Below are positions 52,301 through 59,772 of a stretch of DNA of 64,000 nt, one piece after another. How positions within the stretch are numbered: position 1 is the stretch's first letter; every line of letters starts with the position of its first letter. Source of the stretch: Pseudomonas sp. Irchel 3E13 (GTDB lineage: Bacteria; Pseudomonadota; Gammaproteobacteria; Pseudomonadales; Pseudomonadaceae); the NCBI RefSeq assembly GCF_900187455.1, contig NZ_FYDX01000008.1, positions 310,001 through 374,000 on the forward strand, in the 5' to 3' direction. A model generated the notes under the pieces. It worked only from the letters and a program-made list of their open reading frames with translations, did not search any database and had not been told where the DNA came from. The translations under genes and the position numbers were made by a program.

Positions 52301-55300
52301 TCGCTGGCCTTGGTTGGGTCGCTGTCGACCGCCAGGTCGAACTGCTGGCCGGTGAGGTCGTAGAGCGGCGCGGCCTGTTGCGGGTCGGCGACGACGTGGC
52401 CGTCCACGGTCACCGGTTGCGGTGCGCGCAGGCCGGCCATCAGCGAGCGCGAGCCCTGGTTGACGATACGCGGTAGGGCAGCGCCGCCGAGGATGTCGTT
52501 GAGCAATTGCGCGACGGTGGTCACCGGCACCTGGGTGACGGTCAGCTCGGTGCCGATGGCGTACAGGCCGGCAACCGTTTCCAGGCGCTCGGCAGCATCG
52601 GCCACGCTCAGGCCGTAGGTGTTGGCGATGACGGTGAAGCTCAGCGAATCACCCTCGGCCGCCTTGGCCACGGCCGCCGGCACCGGCACCAATGCCAGTG
52701 GCGCGAGGAACGGCGCCGCGCCGGCCCAGACGAGGATCGCCGACCAGTCATAGGTCCAGGTGCCGAGGGCCGGATCATCGGCATTGCCGCTCCAGCTCAC
52801 ATTCAACAGCAGGCGTCGGGCCAGGACCTCGAGGCTTTCGCCCGGGGTCGCGAGCACGCCGCTGCTGGCCGGCAGGCCGTAGCTGCCATCGCTGCCGCTG
52901 ACGGCCGTGAGGAAGTCCTGCCAGTCCGCCGCTTGCGGCGGCGAAGTGTCGGGGTAGACCTGCACCAGCGCCAGGGTCGCGGCGATCCGCGCCACGGTGT
53001 CGCCGGGCTGGGTCAGGTAGGTCGTGGTCGGCGTCACGGCATTGAAGCCCAGCGGCACCACCAGCGACTGGCCGGGTGGCAGCTCCTGGCTGTCGACGCT
53101 GAGATCGTCGCGGGTCAGACGGGAAATCAGCTCGGCGTTGCCATCGAACACCGCCTGGGCGTACCAGTCCGCCGGAATCAGTTGCGGCTGCCGGTAGCGC
53201 ACATAAGCGGTGGCGGCGGCGAGCAGGCGGCTGGTCGGGCCGTTGCTCCAGGTGCGTGCTGGCAGGTCGAACGGCGTGCTGGCGTCGAGCAGGGCGGCCG
53301 AAGCGCCCAGGCCGGTATCGCCAGTGCTGTCGCTGAACAGCGTGACGGTGCTGGTGAGGTTGAACAAGCTGGCGATCGTGTCGAGGGTCTCGGCGTCGGC
53401 CACCTGGTGCAGCACTGCGCCCAGCTCGACGCTGGTCAGGGCGAAGGCTGCGCCGGCGTTGTCCTGGGCCAGCACTTCCGGGGCGATGCCCAGGTTCACC
53501 GGCAGGCGGCTGCCCACCGGCGCAGCGGCCAGTTGGGTTTCCAGGTCGGGGTTGAGGAACAGCAGTTCGGCGCTTGTGGCGCCGAGGGCCTGGGCCACGC
53601 TTTCCACGGTGTCGCCGGCGCGTACCGGGTAGTCGATGCTCGCCGTGGCGAAGCGCGCCGCCAGTTCGGCCAGCGACTGGCCCTGGCCGCTGCCGTTGTC
53701 GGCGACGCTGATGTCGGTGCTGGCCAGCAGGTCCTGGGCCTCCTGCACGGCGGCCTTGACCAGCATCAGGCAGTAGTCGCGGAAGATGAAGGTGGGGAAG
53801 GACTCGTAGGTGGCCGGGTCGTCGGTCTGCGGCCGCGGCCCGCTGGCGCCGCCCACCGGCAGGTACTGGCCCATGTATTGCGCCAGGTCCCACTCGTACC
53901 AGGGACCGACCAGGTTGACCTCGGCAAAATTCAGCGTGCCGCCCGGCGTGCCGCTGCGGGTCAGGCCCGGCGGCAGCGGTGCGACCATACCGCCGACTTC
54001 GAGGGCATCGGTGTCGGCGCCGGAGTCAGGGTCGGCGGACAGCAGCAGGTGCAGGTTGGTGGCGAACAGGGTGTCGAGTTTCGCCCAGGCGAAGGCGTCA
54101 TCGGCGGTTTGCGGGTCGTCGAGGGCGGCGGCGAGCAGCGCCAGTTGGCCGGCGGTGAGCGGGTCGGTTTCGGTTTGCGGGCCGTCCGGAATGGCGTACA
54201 GCGCGTAGAGCAGAACGGTGCGTACCCACAGGTCGGGCGTCAGGCTCTGGGTGTCTTCGGCACTGGCCGCCAGGGCGTGATGTTGCGCCGAACGCAGCGC
54301 TTCGCCACGGGCGGTGGCGGCGTCGGGATCGACCCCGGAGTTGGCGCAGAGGATGAACGCCGCACGGTACAGCGGCGCCGCGTCAGGTTGCGCGACGCCG
54401 CTCCAGGCCACCGGCAACTGGCCGATGGAAATGCTCGGCAGCAAGTAGAGAAGGGCCTGACGTGGCTTGCCGTCGGGCCACAGGCTGCGCGACGGGTTCC
54501 AGTTCCAGTCGCTGTCCTGCACCGTGCCGAGCAGTCCGGCGCCGCACTTGCGCAGGCTGACCTGATGCAGGTGTTGGTCGCGCAGCACGGCGATACGCTG
54601 GCTGCGGTTGCGCCGTGCCCGGGGTCCGCCACCGAGGGCCAGACTGCCGGCGCGGCCGGGTGTGGCCAGCAGCCGGGCGTTGCTCTGGAAGCTTTTCGGA
54701 TCGCCACCGGGGGCGACGATCCACGGCGTCTGCTGCACCGAACCGAGGGTGAAGGCCAGCTCCAGCGAGACATGGAAACTGAAGGAAATCTTGATAAACA
54801 GGACCTTCACCTTGGCCTCGGCGCGCACCGAAACCTTGAGGGTGAATTCGGTCGGCCGGTAGCACTCGAACAGCGCGCTGACCTGGGCATAGGCCTCCAG
54901 GCTCACCGAGACTTTGATCACTTTGAAATCGACGTAGCCGTAGACCTTGCCGTGCAGCGCGGCGATGCCCTGGGCGCGGAAATACTGCGCCGACGGCAGC
55001 CCGGCGCTGGACGGGTTGAACCAGCCGAGCACGCCCTGGAAGATCACCTGCACTTCGACATAGGCGCCGCCGCCGAGGATGCCGGCGCGGATCTCGCGAC
55101 CGACGCCGACGGCCAGGCCGATGCCCAGTTCCAGTACCGGCGAGAAGGTGCCGTTGGTGATGCGCGGCACTTGGGTGGAGGTGACGCCGTCGAGCAGGCC
55201 GAAATAGATCCCGCCACGGCCGATGAAGATATAGGCCTGGACCGAGAACGAGCGGCTGAAATCCTGGTTGTACGGGAAGCCCAGGTCCACCTTGAAGTTA

Positions 55301-58245
55301 CCGTTGGTGTAGACCTCGATCACCACCGTGCCGAGGGTCAGCGAGGCGACCCCGAGCTGGAAGGTGCGGAAGGCATCGGGCAGGCGCAGTTCGACGCGGA
55401 ACATGCCGACGTCGTCGGAAATCTTCTTGTACAGAATTTCGAATCGCAGGCCGGCGAGGCTGCCGGCCTTCTCGCCATTCAGGCCCACTGACAGGCCGTA
55501 GAGGATCGGGTCGTTGAACAGGAAACCGAGGTCGACGGTGCCGGCCATCAGGCCGATGTCCAGGCCGATCAGCCACTGGCTGTCGGCGGAAAAGGCGATG
55601 GTGCCGGTGGTGCCCGGCAGGTTGTTGGGGTTTTCCACCGGGCGCATGAACTGCTTGAGCAGGGCCAGGTTGCCGGCCACGGTGTCCACCGGGTTTTGCA
55701 GGCGGATGCGCTGGCCGATGCCGAGGTAGCGCAGGTCCACCAGCGCCGAGCCGGTGCCGGGCACGGCGGGCGGCGGGTCGTTGACCACGTCCCAGGCCAG
55801 GGCGTCGTCGCCGGTATAGGACTTGCCCAGCAGCGAGCCTTCGAGGATCAGCTCGACCTTGCCGGCGCCGGCGCGGGTGTAGCGCACGCCGATGGCCGAG
55901 AGGCTGCCGAAACCGAGATCGACCTTGGCCTTGTAGACGAATTCGACCTGATTGTTGGTCGGGTCGAGGGTGAACACGAAGCTCGACAGCTCGATGCGCT
56001 TGAGCACGTCCCATGGCGCGTCGAGGGTGAAGCCCAGGGTCGGCGCGGCGAGGTTGACCAGGTATTCGAGCATGTCGCCCAGGGTGGTGCCGCCGAGGTT
56101 CACCGACACCACTTGATGGCGCGGGTTGGTGGTGCTGTCCTTCTCGCCGCGCCAGGCGGTGATTGCCTGGACCCAGATAGTGTCGACGTAGACCTTGAGC
56201 AGGTAGGTCGGCTCGTCGACGCCGACGTCCATGCCCACCTCGACGCCGATGCGGTTGATCGAGAACTCGCCGCTCAGGCGGCCCGAGGCCGGTTTGTCCG
56301 CCGGGGTGCTGCCGTCCCGGGCGATATCGATGCTGGCGGCCGCCGAGATTTTCAGCGGCGTGCCGAACAGCTCCGGGGTCCAGCGCATCGAGATGGTGCC
56401 GCCGAGGGCATAGGACTGGTCACCGGTGGCGAAGCTGACGTCGAGGCGGTCGACCATCAGTACCGGCACCGAGGCGGGTGCGCGGCCAAGGCCGAGGAAC
56501 TGCGAGACGAGGTCGGTGAGGTTGATGCTGGTGCCTTGGTAGAGATGACCGGCGAAGAGCCAGCCCTGGGGCGTGTCCGGGTTCTGGATCGGATAGCTGG
56601 CGGAGAGCATCAACCGCGGGCTTTCGTAGTCGTCTGGTGCGGCATCGGGATAGAACGAGAAAACACCCGACAGACCGCCACCGACGCGGCCACTTTGTAC
56701 CGCGATCCAGAAATCGATCTGTTCGAGCACCAGGTCAATTACCACCAGGTCGACGGTCCAGCCCTGGCCAGGCTCGGGTTCGCCTGAGGACGGATCGAGG
56801 AAGACCACGGTGGTGCTGGCGTTGTACATCTGGCCGAGGGGGTCGGCGGAGAATGCCAGCGCGGATATCACCGCGCTGCTGAGGCCTCCCGCTGTCGGGC
56901 CCGGTGCTCCGAAGTAGTAAGAGAACGCCTCGCCGATCGGAATGTAGTCGCCGGCCTGCATGCTGCCTTCGATGAACAGGTCGGGAAGGGCGACACTGAC
57001 ATTGATGTCCACCTTGTCCTGCGCGCCCTTGGCGCCGAAGCGCAGGGCGCCGCTGACCGAACCTGAGACCGAACTGACGCTCTTGCCGCTGGCATTGTTG
57101 CTCCAGCCCCAGATCCAGCGTGTACCGACGTTGTGCAAGGTGACGAAAGGCACCGGTGGCGTCCACTCCTGGTCGGAGCCGATGGACACCACGAGAAAGC
57201 GCAGGGTCGGCAGGACATGGTCTTTGGGGGAGGTGAAAAACAGTTCGACGCTGCGGAACCGAAAGGTCTCCATCAACGGGAAGTTATCCGGTAGCGGCAA
57301 TGCCGGAAGGCCGAACAGGGTGGTCAGTTGCGCCATGCCGCGGACGATTGAGGCATGCTGCGGGTCGAAGACTGCTGTCATATGCCACTCGGGACCTGCG
57401 GTGAGCACCTGGGTGGTGACGGTTGCCACCAATGCATCGGCGCCGCTGCCGAGGGTTACGGTGCCCAGAAGATTGGCGACTGAGAACGAGGTCCTGTCCC
57501 ACTGCTGTTCATCCAGGTCGTCACGTACCACCAGTTCCAGCCCCAGGTCACGCAGGCTCAAGCCGCCCGGGCCACCGGCGAGCCCGCTCGCGGGGTCGAT
57601 GGGCAGCGTTGCGGAACTCGCGGCGGTTGCACGCAGGGTCATAACCACCGCATGGGTCCAGTCCGCCGGCATCTGCAATGTGCCGCTCAAGGCCAGTGGC
57701 CAGGGCGCCAGCAGGTCGGCGAACGTCTCGAACACGGCAGATTCCGGCAAGGCCCCGGAAAGCGTCAGGCTGGCCTCGGGCCGGCTATCTGCGCGGAAGA
57801 CCGGGGCGGTCAGTCCCAGAGACAACAGGAAGGAAGGCCCCCAGATGACAGACATGTCATCGCTTTGTAAGCGCTCGCTGTCGGGCAGACCCGCGGGGTT
57901 GAAAAAGCGCTGGAACGTCCAGCCCGGTTCAGTGAGCGCCATCGACAACTGAAAAACGCCTACCTGGTCTTGCTGTTCGGTGTACAGCAGCGTCACGTAG
58001 GCGGCGAAGCGCATGCCTTGCGGGTCGCCTGGCTGGCCGTAGCGACCGTTCCCGGTCAGGTTTACGCGATCGAGTCCCTGAGTGATGCTTGCCGCGCTGA
58101 TCACATAGCTATCGGTCAGTCCGAACAGTTGGAGCACACCTCTCAGTCCCGGCAAACCCGGGTTGGCCGAGACTGCCCAGAGGTCGAGCGTCTGCTGCGG
58201 GGTGATGGCGGCCTTGAGGATCGCGTACGTCGAAGACAGAGACAT
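46369..58245 (-). CDS. Giant 3958-residue protein with beta-rich N-terminal third and LysM-like segments
   Basis: One uninterrupted frame of 3958 residues (roughly 400 kDa), the last gene of the minus-strand operon, starting three bases after the stop of the metallo-beta-lactamase gene. No Sec or Tat signal and no membrane helix at the start (MSLSSTYAILKAAITPQQTL). Residues 1-1190 are rich in long alternating beta-strands (e.g. VIKVSVSLEAYAQVSALF, KVLFIKISFSFHVSLELAF), in a style I associate with DUF6603-type uncharacterised proteins. A basic linker (GPRARRNRSQRIAVLRDQ) lies near 1205. Residues about 1530-3110 hold many LysM-like segments, three of them clear (1539, 1743, 2942). The final 800 residues are unlike anything I recognise. 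Composition is Ala/Asp/Leu/Thr-rich with few Cys and Lys. Possibly a surface, secreted or scaffold protein; function unknown. Confidence 0.85.
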   Translation of the reverse strand: MSLSSTYAILKAAITPQQTLDLWAVSANPGLPGLRGVLQLFGLTDSYVISAASITQGLDRVNLTGNGRYGQPGDPQGMRFAAYVTLLYTEQQDQVGVFQLSMALTEPGWTFQRFFNPAGLPDSERLQSDDMSVIWGPSFLLSLGLTAPVFRADSRPEASLTLSGALPESAVFETFADLLAPWPLALSGTLQMPADWTHAVVMTLRATAASSATLPIDPASGLAGGPGGLSLRDLGLELVVRDDLDEQQWDRTSFSVANLLGTVTLGSGADALVATVTTQVLTAGPEWHMTAVFDPQHASIVRGMAQLTTLFGLPALPLPDNFPLMETFRFRSVELFFTSPKDHVLPTLRFLVVSIGSDQEWTPPVPFVTLHNVGTRWIWGWSNNASGKSVSSVSGSVSGALRFGAKGAQDKVDINVSVALPDLFIEGSMQAGDYIPIGEAFSYYFGAPGPTAGGLSSAVISALAFSADPLGQMYNASTTVVFLDPSSGEPEPGQGWTVDLVVIDLVLEQIDFWIAVQSGRVGGGLSGVFSFYPDAAPDDYESPRLMLSASYPIQNPDTPQGWLFAGHLYQGTSINLTDLVSQFLGLGRAPASVPVLMVDRLDVSFATGDQSYALGGTISMRWTPELFGTPLKISAAASIDIARDGSTPADKPASGRLSGEFSINRIGVEVGMDVGVDEPTYLLKVYVDTIWVQAITAWRGEKDSTTNPRHQVVSVNLGGTTLGDMLEYLVNLAAPTLGFTLDAPWDVLKRIELSSFVFTLDPTNNQVEFVYKAKVDLGFGSLSAIGVRYTRAGAGKVELILEGSLLGKSYTGDDALAWDVVNDPPPAVPGTGSALVDLRYLGIGQRIRLQNPVDTVAGNLALLKQFMRPVENPNNLPGTTGTIAFSADSQWLIGLDIGLMAGTVDLGFLFNDPILYGLSVGLNGEKAGSLAGLRFEILYKKISDDVGMFRVELRLPDAFRTFQLGVASLTLGTVVIEVYTNGNFKVDLGFPYNQDFSRSFSVQAYIFIGRGGIYFGLLDGVTSTQVPRITNGTFSPVLELGIGLAVGVGREIRAGILGGGAYVEVQVIFQGVLGWFNPSSAGLPSAQYFRAQGIAALHGKVYGYVDFKVIKVSVSLEAYAQVSALFECYRPTEFTLKVSVRAEAKVKVLFIKISFSFHVSLELAFTLGSVQQTPWIVAPGGDPKSFQSNARLLATPGRAGSLALGGGPRARRNRSQRIAVLRDQHLHQVSLRKCGAGLLGTVQDSDWNWNPSRSLWPDGKPRQALLYLLPSISIGQLPVAWSGVAQPDAAPLYRAAFILCANSGVDPDAATARGEALRSAQHHALAASAEDTQSLTPDLWVRTVLLYALYAIPDGPQTETDPLTAGQLALLAAALDDPQTADDAFAWAKLDTLFATNLHLLLSADPDSGADTDALEVGGMVAPLPPGLTRSGTPGGTLNFAEVNLVGPWYEWDLAQYMGQYLPVGGASGPRPQTDDPATYESFPTFIFRDYCLMLVKAAVQEAQDLLASTDISVADNGSGQGQSLAELAARFATASIDYPVRAGDTVESVAQALGATSAELLFLNPDLETQLAAAPVGSRLPVNLGIAPEVLAQDNAGAAFALTSVELGAVLHQVADAETLDTIASLFNLTSTVTLFSDSTGDTGLGASAALLDASTPFDLPARTWSNGPTSRLLAAATAYVRYRQPQLIPADWYAQAVFDGNAELISRLTRDDLSVDSQELPPGQSLVVPLGFNAVTPTTTYLTQPGDTVARIAATLALVQVYPDTSPPQAADWQDFLTAVSGSDGSYGLPASSGVLATPGESLEVLARRLLLNVSWSGNADDPALGTWTYDWSAILVWAGAAPFLAPLALVPVPAAVAKAAEGDSLSFTVIANTYGLSVADAAERLETVAGLYAIGTELTVTQVPVTTVAQLLNDILGGAALPRIVNQGSRSLMAGLRAPQPVTVDGHVVADPQQAAPLYDLTGQQFDLAVDSDPTKASDIALQMTLTAQSTWISLVDSTVADGRQAVNSGFLSRAAAPAGMVVPTAVVDSLAYSYSNAEIIAMGPATSLTLPVVDGPAPMRLAVVSPRAYGLTQRIELQTPVALPIPGMDAPPVGAQPTLWPLPADLRAKALAGSTVAYDLLTTEQGAAAGRDAVTVSNATWGCRIPIAIKQIDDALTLFALQGVDEAERPTLLALRAWLATGQGAGSVVKVLAQPAPNAGNAAGISVLAGTPEQTWLIQANLSTESVPRSPDVSLGRVRSLARDGDQPTPAASLADLERFVTLLWEGSVVGGTGYTFGLESGLPASALDANGVASIDLLVIAGSQQALAPQGRPLLPFNTCALIAPGLDATIGTLYAEDHNEDDTQLQALVPAGSVGFSLTLEAPPEDTPSSAELQARRLFSLLGAAIPAVAGSPFAMPASGMPAPPTPVEENAPSAWKRERLIRRGLLRDKREALEADPYWRYEQVLPLYRFATPSPLPRVPGLPDPDADPYRGFGWAASLPSATVDLTFQDILGNQTATPPAGQGQVILPSGYTDPLLGVGDWPALVSAYAVTRVEDAVTLTISLEPRPATVMPSPSQPGDAAAATADRQAEAYAKAYYQLGQPLTASVATSLDTSAAHSIEQAPLWRFAAAAQAFSASAASLGAARAPAGATLTSLQQDYGLRPAEMAVANAEVPVQALFGAQALLTVPAYAIVAENDSATTIASTARPSGWPVISAETLLASPANGDLPLRSGAVLAVSPPLTRSTGDGSANLATLANALGTLPGLLASDNASAAILTPGFTFAVAVSDDTLVSITVTTSDAPNPIRSLLDVCAAFASQGVNVTAADLGQSHQALPGIFQASQMISSTVWVAGHDDTLARNGSGLDQTALAALNTATLNLFDMGTLLYLGDFNDGAGIAADGAQTLHQFADAHACPAELLLQANPDLAVPADGAFALPGRVAWPAPDSALRVPYSVQAGDSLDSIAPRFDWGVADASQALADANLDMPGLIAGGVTLLIAVSGVSYSITTASSGQSLAATLAQLQQQAAGATLADLLASIGDNSSALASNALLICPPALFASATTPAQIAALLGVSAGAFALANAGTPGLIAAGVSLAAPQSEVQVETQANDCLNSLIVRFAEAGVQVNAQVIVETPANLDQPLFAADARALVPPATVRISLPIGAQGPYPGPSFPLSVHLQLSRPAALINPDFAADDGSGVATSSSLIPAPQAPVAEDEGGGLAFNAFIVAMRTALPQLRIATGRALEDSRDLWAVDFGPAGISALTIAGTTTVPGAAGPQPRFFALTPLYKSLVSRQDVPIQALLADGTLSTASSERDFQGIDVEPWASRFLSDVDRILGASNAAALYRSVDTRQTLSDLVAVKRSLAGSIPEGLAAVLEISDPDTVSGQAAAATTLEQQLGVSLSRAWSASTLVQLNRSVTSPWQDAASGLLPADLYGGVQVTSGGEDRSWSMSAGKCWLTDFSPFITLLLTESDPATHRAVTANMAFGITDMERNISTAGLPDGYAASQWLTFVPPLGGANLPAALTTHLGEVSVPIPLRNFPALPVIVEQRATATALSPALRQNLRSQRLRANLRVDSPATLASMPLWDHRFTYSHEHAEQDDVSLTFRYNLHPGQQMLLATSDEDLFVQLARYVAVADPLWEILGALPDAGPLTPTQSNAADTLRDLASAVAGKWTERLVSTPNTLAQNGDSDQFSFQARVTDRDGSEVGSREVASLSLTAASADIGPDGNWPEVAALTAAGLSVTLLREDVSATESLYRVPDDAQVPASWPTFSLSFVGLNVARWQNATGSILVRRNQKLLGADGPATNPAFVFQTDRVEAASVATPFNAWDQRVPLSTTPTTVSAALQTAFDTLFGAAASAGELSVTLGVAYAYELATDPEDPSHGLVSETPVYLYPNQILDDGTAGNLQTAVDTWYGQVNPQREGGEWLFSLTLYSSLEEDQRPLLSIANLYLPLVLDQDR
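49280..49422 (-). repeat. LysM-like segment in giant protein (about residues 2942-2988)
   Basis: YSVQAGDSLDSIAPRFDWGV then ADASQALADANLDMPGLIAGGVTLLIAV: the Y-x-V-x2-GD-[ST]-L-x2-I-A start, the N in the middle and the closing G-x2-L-x-I/V strand follow the LysM pattern well. Degenerate copies lie on both sides, e.g. DGAQTLHQFADAHACPAELL just before it. Confidence 0.6.
52930..53019 (-). repeat. LysM-like segment in giant protein (from about residue 1743)
   Basis: YLTQPGDTVARIAATLALVQ has the LysM N-terminal half (Y-x3-PGDT-x2-RIA) but the second half is replaced by a longer insertion (YPDTSPPQAADWQDFLTAV), so the fold may be altered. Confidence 0.5.
53488..53631 (-). repeat. LysM-like segment in giant protein (about residues 1539-1586)
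   Basis: YPVRAGDTVESVAQALGATS followed by AELLFLNPDLETQLAAAPVGSRLPVNLG: a nearly complete LysM motif (GDT, V-A, N-P-D-L, G-x2-L-x-V). LysM domains bind N-acetylglucosamine polymers such as peptidoglycan or chitin, or serve as packing modules in phage-tail-like machines. Confidence 0.65.
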
Positions 58246-58248
58246 GAA

Positions 58249-59757
58249 TTACGGCCTTTTGGCAGGAAACGGGGTGGTCAGGCGCGGGGCCAGGCGGTGC
58301 GGCTGCGCCGGAGCGCGAGCGCGACCGGCATCGTTGGCGGGGCGGTCCTGCCGGGGGGATACGGCTGCGGCGGGTGCTGCCGGTGACGGCGGCGCCGGAG
58401 TACCGCTGGCGCGGTAGACGAAGGTGTGGGTGGTTAGCAGTTCTTCGGCACTGCGCACAATGAGGGACTCATCACTGGGCAAGCGGTTGCTGGTGACACC
58501 GCGAAAGTCGATGAGGAAGTCCAGCGGCCGTGGCAGCAGCGTATAGATCCAGTTCATGCCTGCGGAAAAGGAGAGACTGGCGCTGTAGGGCGGCGTGGTG
58601 AAGCCGATGTAGGGCGAGAACGCGACCATCGGGCTCGACACCTTGGTGCTGTCGTAATAGAGCGTCGAATACAGGTTCTGCGAGGTAAGGATGGTCTTGA
58701 AGCCTCGCTGATCATAGAGGCCGGGCTGCAGGGCATAGTCGACGTTGGTGGTGGTGAAGTGACGTCCGTCGCCCACCAGTGGATCGGACCACCAGGCCTT
58801 TGTTTCTGCGTAGTCGAGAAACAACTGGCTGGTTTCCAGCGATGGGTGGCCATAGCGCTGAACGATATCGGCGCTGGCGATCACGGTCTTGCCGGCCATG
58901 CGCTGGGCGTAGGTTTTGACCACTTCCCGATTGACGTCGCTGATGACTGCATCTTTCACGTTCAAGCCGAAGGTGGTCCTGCGGCTACCGTGGTGTGGCA
59001 GCAAGACCATGTAGCAGTTGGGAATCGTCCCGTCGAAGAAGCTGTTGATGTACTGAAACGTTGGAAAGGTGGCATCGCCGCCGATGACCGCGCAGTAGTG
59101 GTTGCTGCCGGCATTCACGGCCAGGACCAGCACCAGGCTCTTGGAGTTGGCTTGGTCGCCGTCGGGCCGTGTGGAGATATGGTCTTCCTCCGTGCCAACC
59201 CGCTCGGTCTTGTATGGCGTGTTGGCAGCGAGCAGGAAGACCCCGAAGTCTTCACCCCCCCACAACCGGCCCTCTGTAAAATCGCTGCGATAGTTGCTGG
59301 CGCCAACGGGAAACCCTCTGACATCGAAGTCTGGAATGAAGGTCCTGGCTTTCAACAGGGTGAGGAGATTGACGCTCTTCTTCTTTACGGTGGCGATCCC
59401 GTCGTACCAACTGTAACGGCCGCCATAGCGGACGCGACCGATGGTCATGTTCGGCAGTAATTGCAGAAGACCCAGCAGTGGATCTACCTCTGTCTGGTTT
59501 CCGTACAACAGGCTGACGTGGTCTTTGTCCTTGTGGGAAATGAATATCGCGTCGATGTGGCCGTTGGGACTTTCCCGTTGCAGCGCCATGTTCTTCAGGA
59601 ACTCAAGGGTCGGGCGCCCGGCGGTCTTGGAGTTGTGAGACGAACCCAGGTCGAACAGCGCCAGCGCAGTGACCTTGCCATCCTTGTCATAGACCGCGAA
59701 CAGGGTCGACATGCCTTGGCCGACATCCAGCGAATACACACGAAAGTGGCTGCTCAT
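58249..59757 (-). CDS. Soluble ComEC-like metallo-beta-lactamase-fold protein
   Basis: 502 residues; ribosome site AAGGAAG six bases before ATG 59757. Residues 1-300 follow the ComEC C-terminal hydrolase pattern: DVGQG at 11-15, D36 (LFDLGSS), metal motif H75-K-D77-K-D79-H80 (ISHKDKDH), NSKSLVLVL at 204-212, D228 (IGGDATFP) and PHHGS at 254-258. No membrane helices or signal, unlike ComEC. Residues 300-440 are an extra domain; the last 60 are a Pro/Ala/Arg-rich tail (PAPPSPAAPAAAVSPRQDRP ... PAKRP). Metal-dependent nuclease or phosphodiesterase activity is expected from the family, but the first His pair is H-x-D rather than H-x-H. Sits between two huge genes, 15 bases after one and 3 before the other. 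Confidence 0.85.
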   Translation of the reverse strand: MSSHFRVYSLDVGQGMSTLFAVYDKDGKVTALALFDLGSSHNSKTAGRPTLEFLKNMALQRESPNGHIDAIFISHKDKDHVSLLYGNQTEVDPLLGLLQLLPNMTIGRVRYGGRYSWYDGIATVKKKSVNLLTLLKARTFIPDFDVRGFPVGASNYRSDFTEGRLWGGEDFGVFLLAANTPYKTERVGTEEDHISTRPDGDQANSKSLVLVLAVNAGSNHYCAVIGGDATFPTFQYINSFFDGTIPNCYMVLLPHHGSRRTTFGLNVKDAVISDVNREVVKTYAQRMAGKTVIASADIVQRYGHPSLETSQLFLDYAETKAWWSDPLVGDGRHFTTTNVDYALQPGLYDQRGFKTILTSQNLYSTLYYDSTKVSSPMVAFSPYIGFTTPPYSASLSFSAGMNWIYTLLPRPLDFLIDFRGVTSNRLPSDESLIVRSAEELLTTHTFVYRASGTPAPPSPAAPAAAVSPRQDRPANDAGRARAPAQPHRLAPRLTTPFPAKRP

Positions 59758-59772
59758 CGAAATCTTCCTTGA

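Noticed and set aside
52507..55491. 994-codon plus-strand frame opposite the giant gene
   Set aside because: Composition (Gly/Arg/Gln/His-rich, no domains) is that of an antisense shadow in high-GC DNA; the minus-strand frame is four times longer and has LysM-like motifs.
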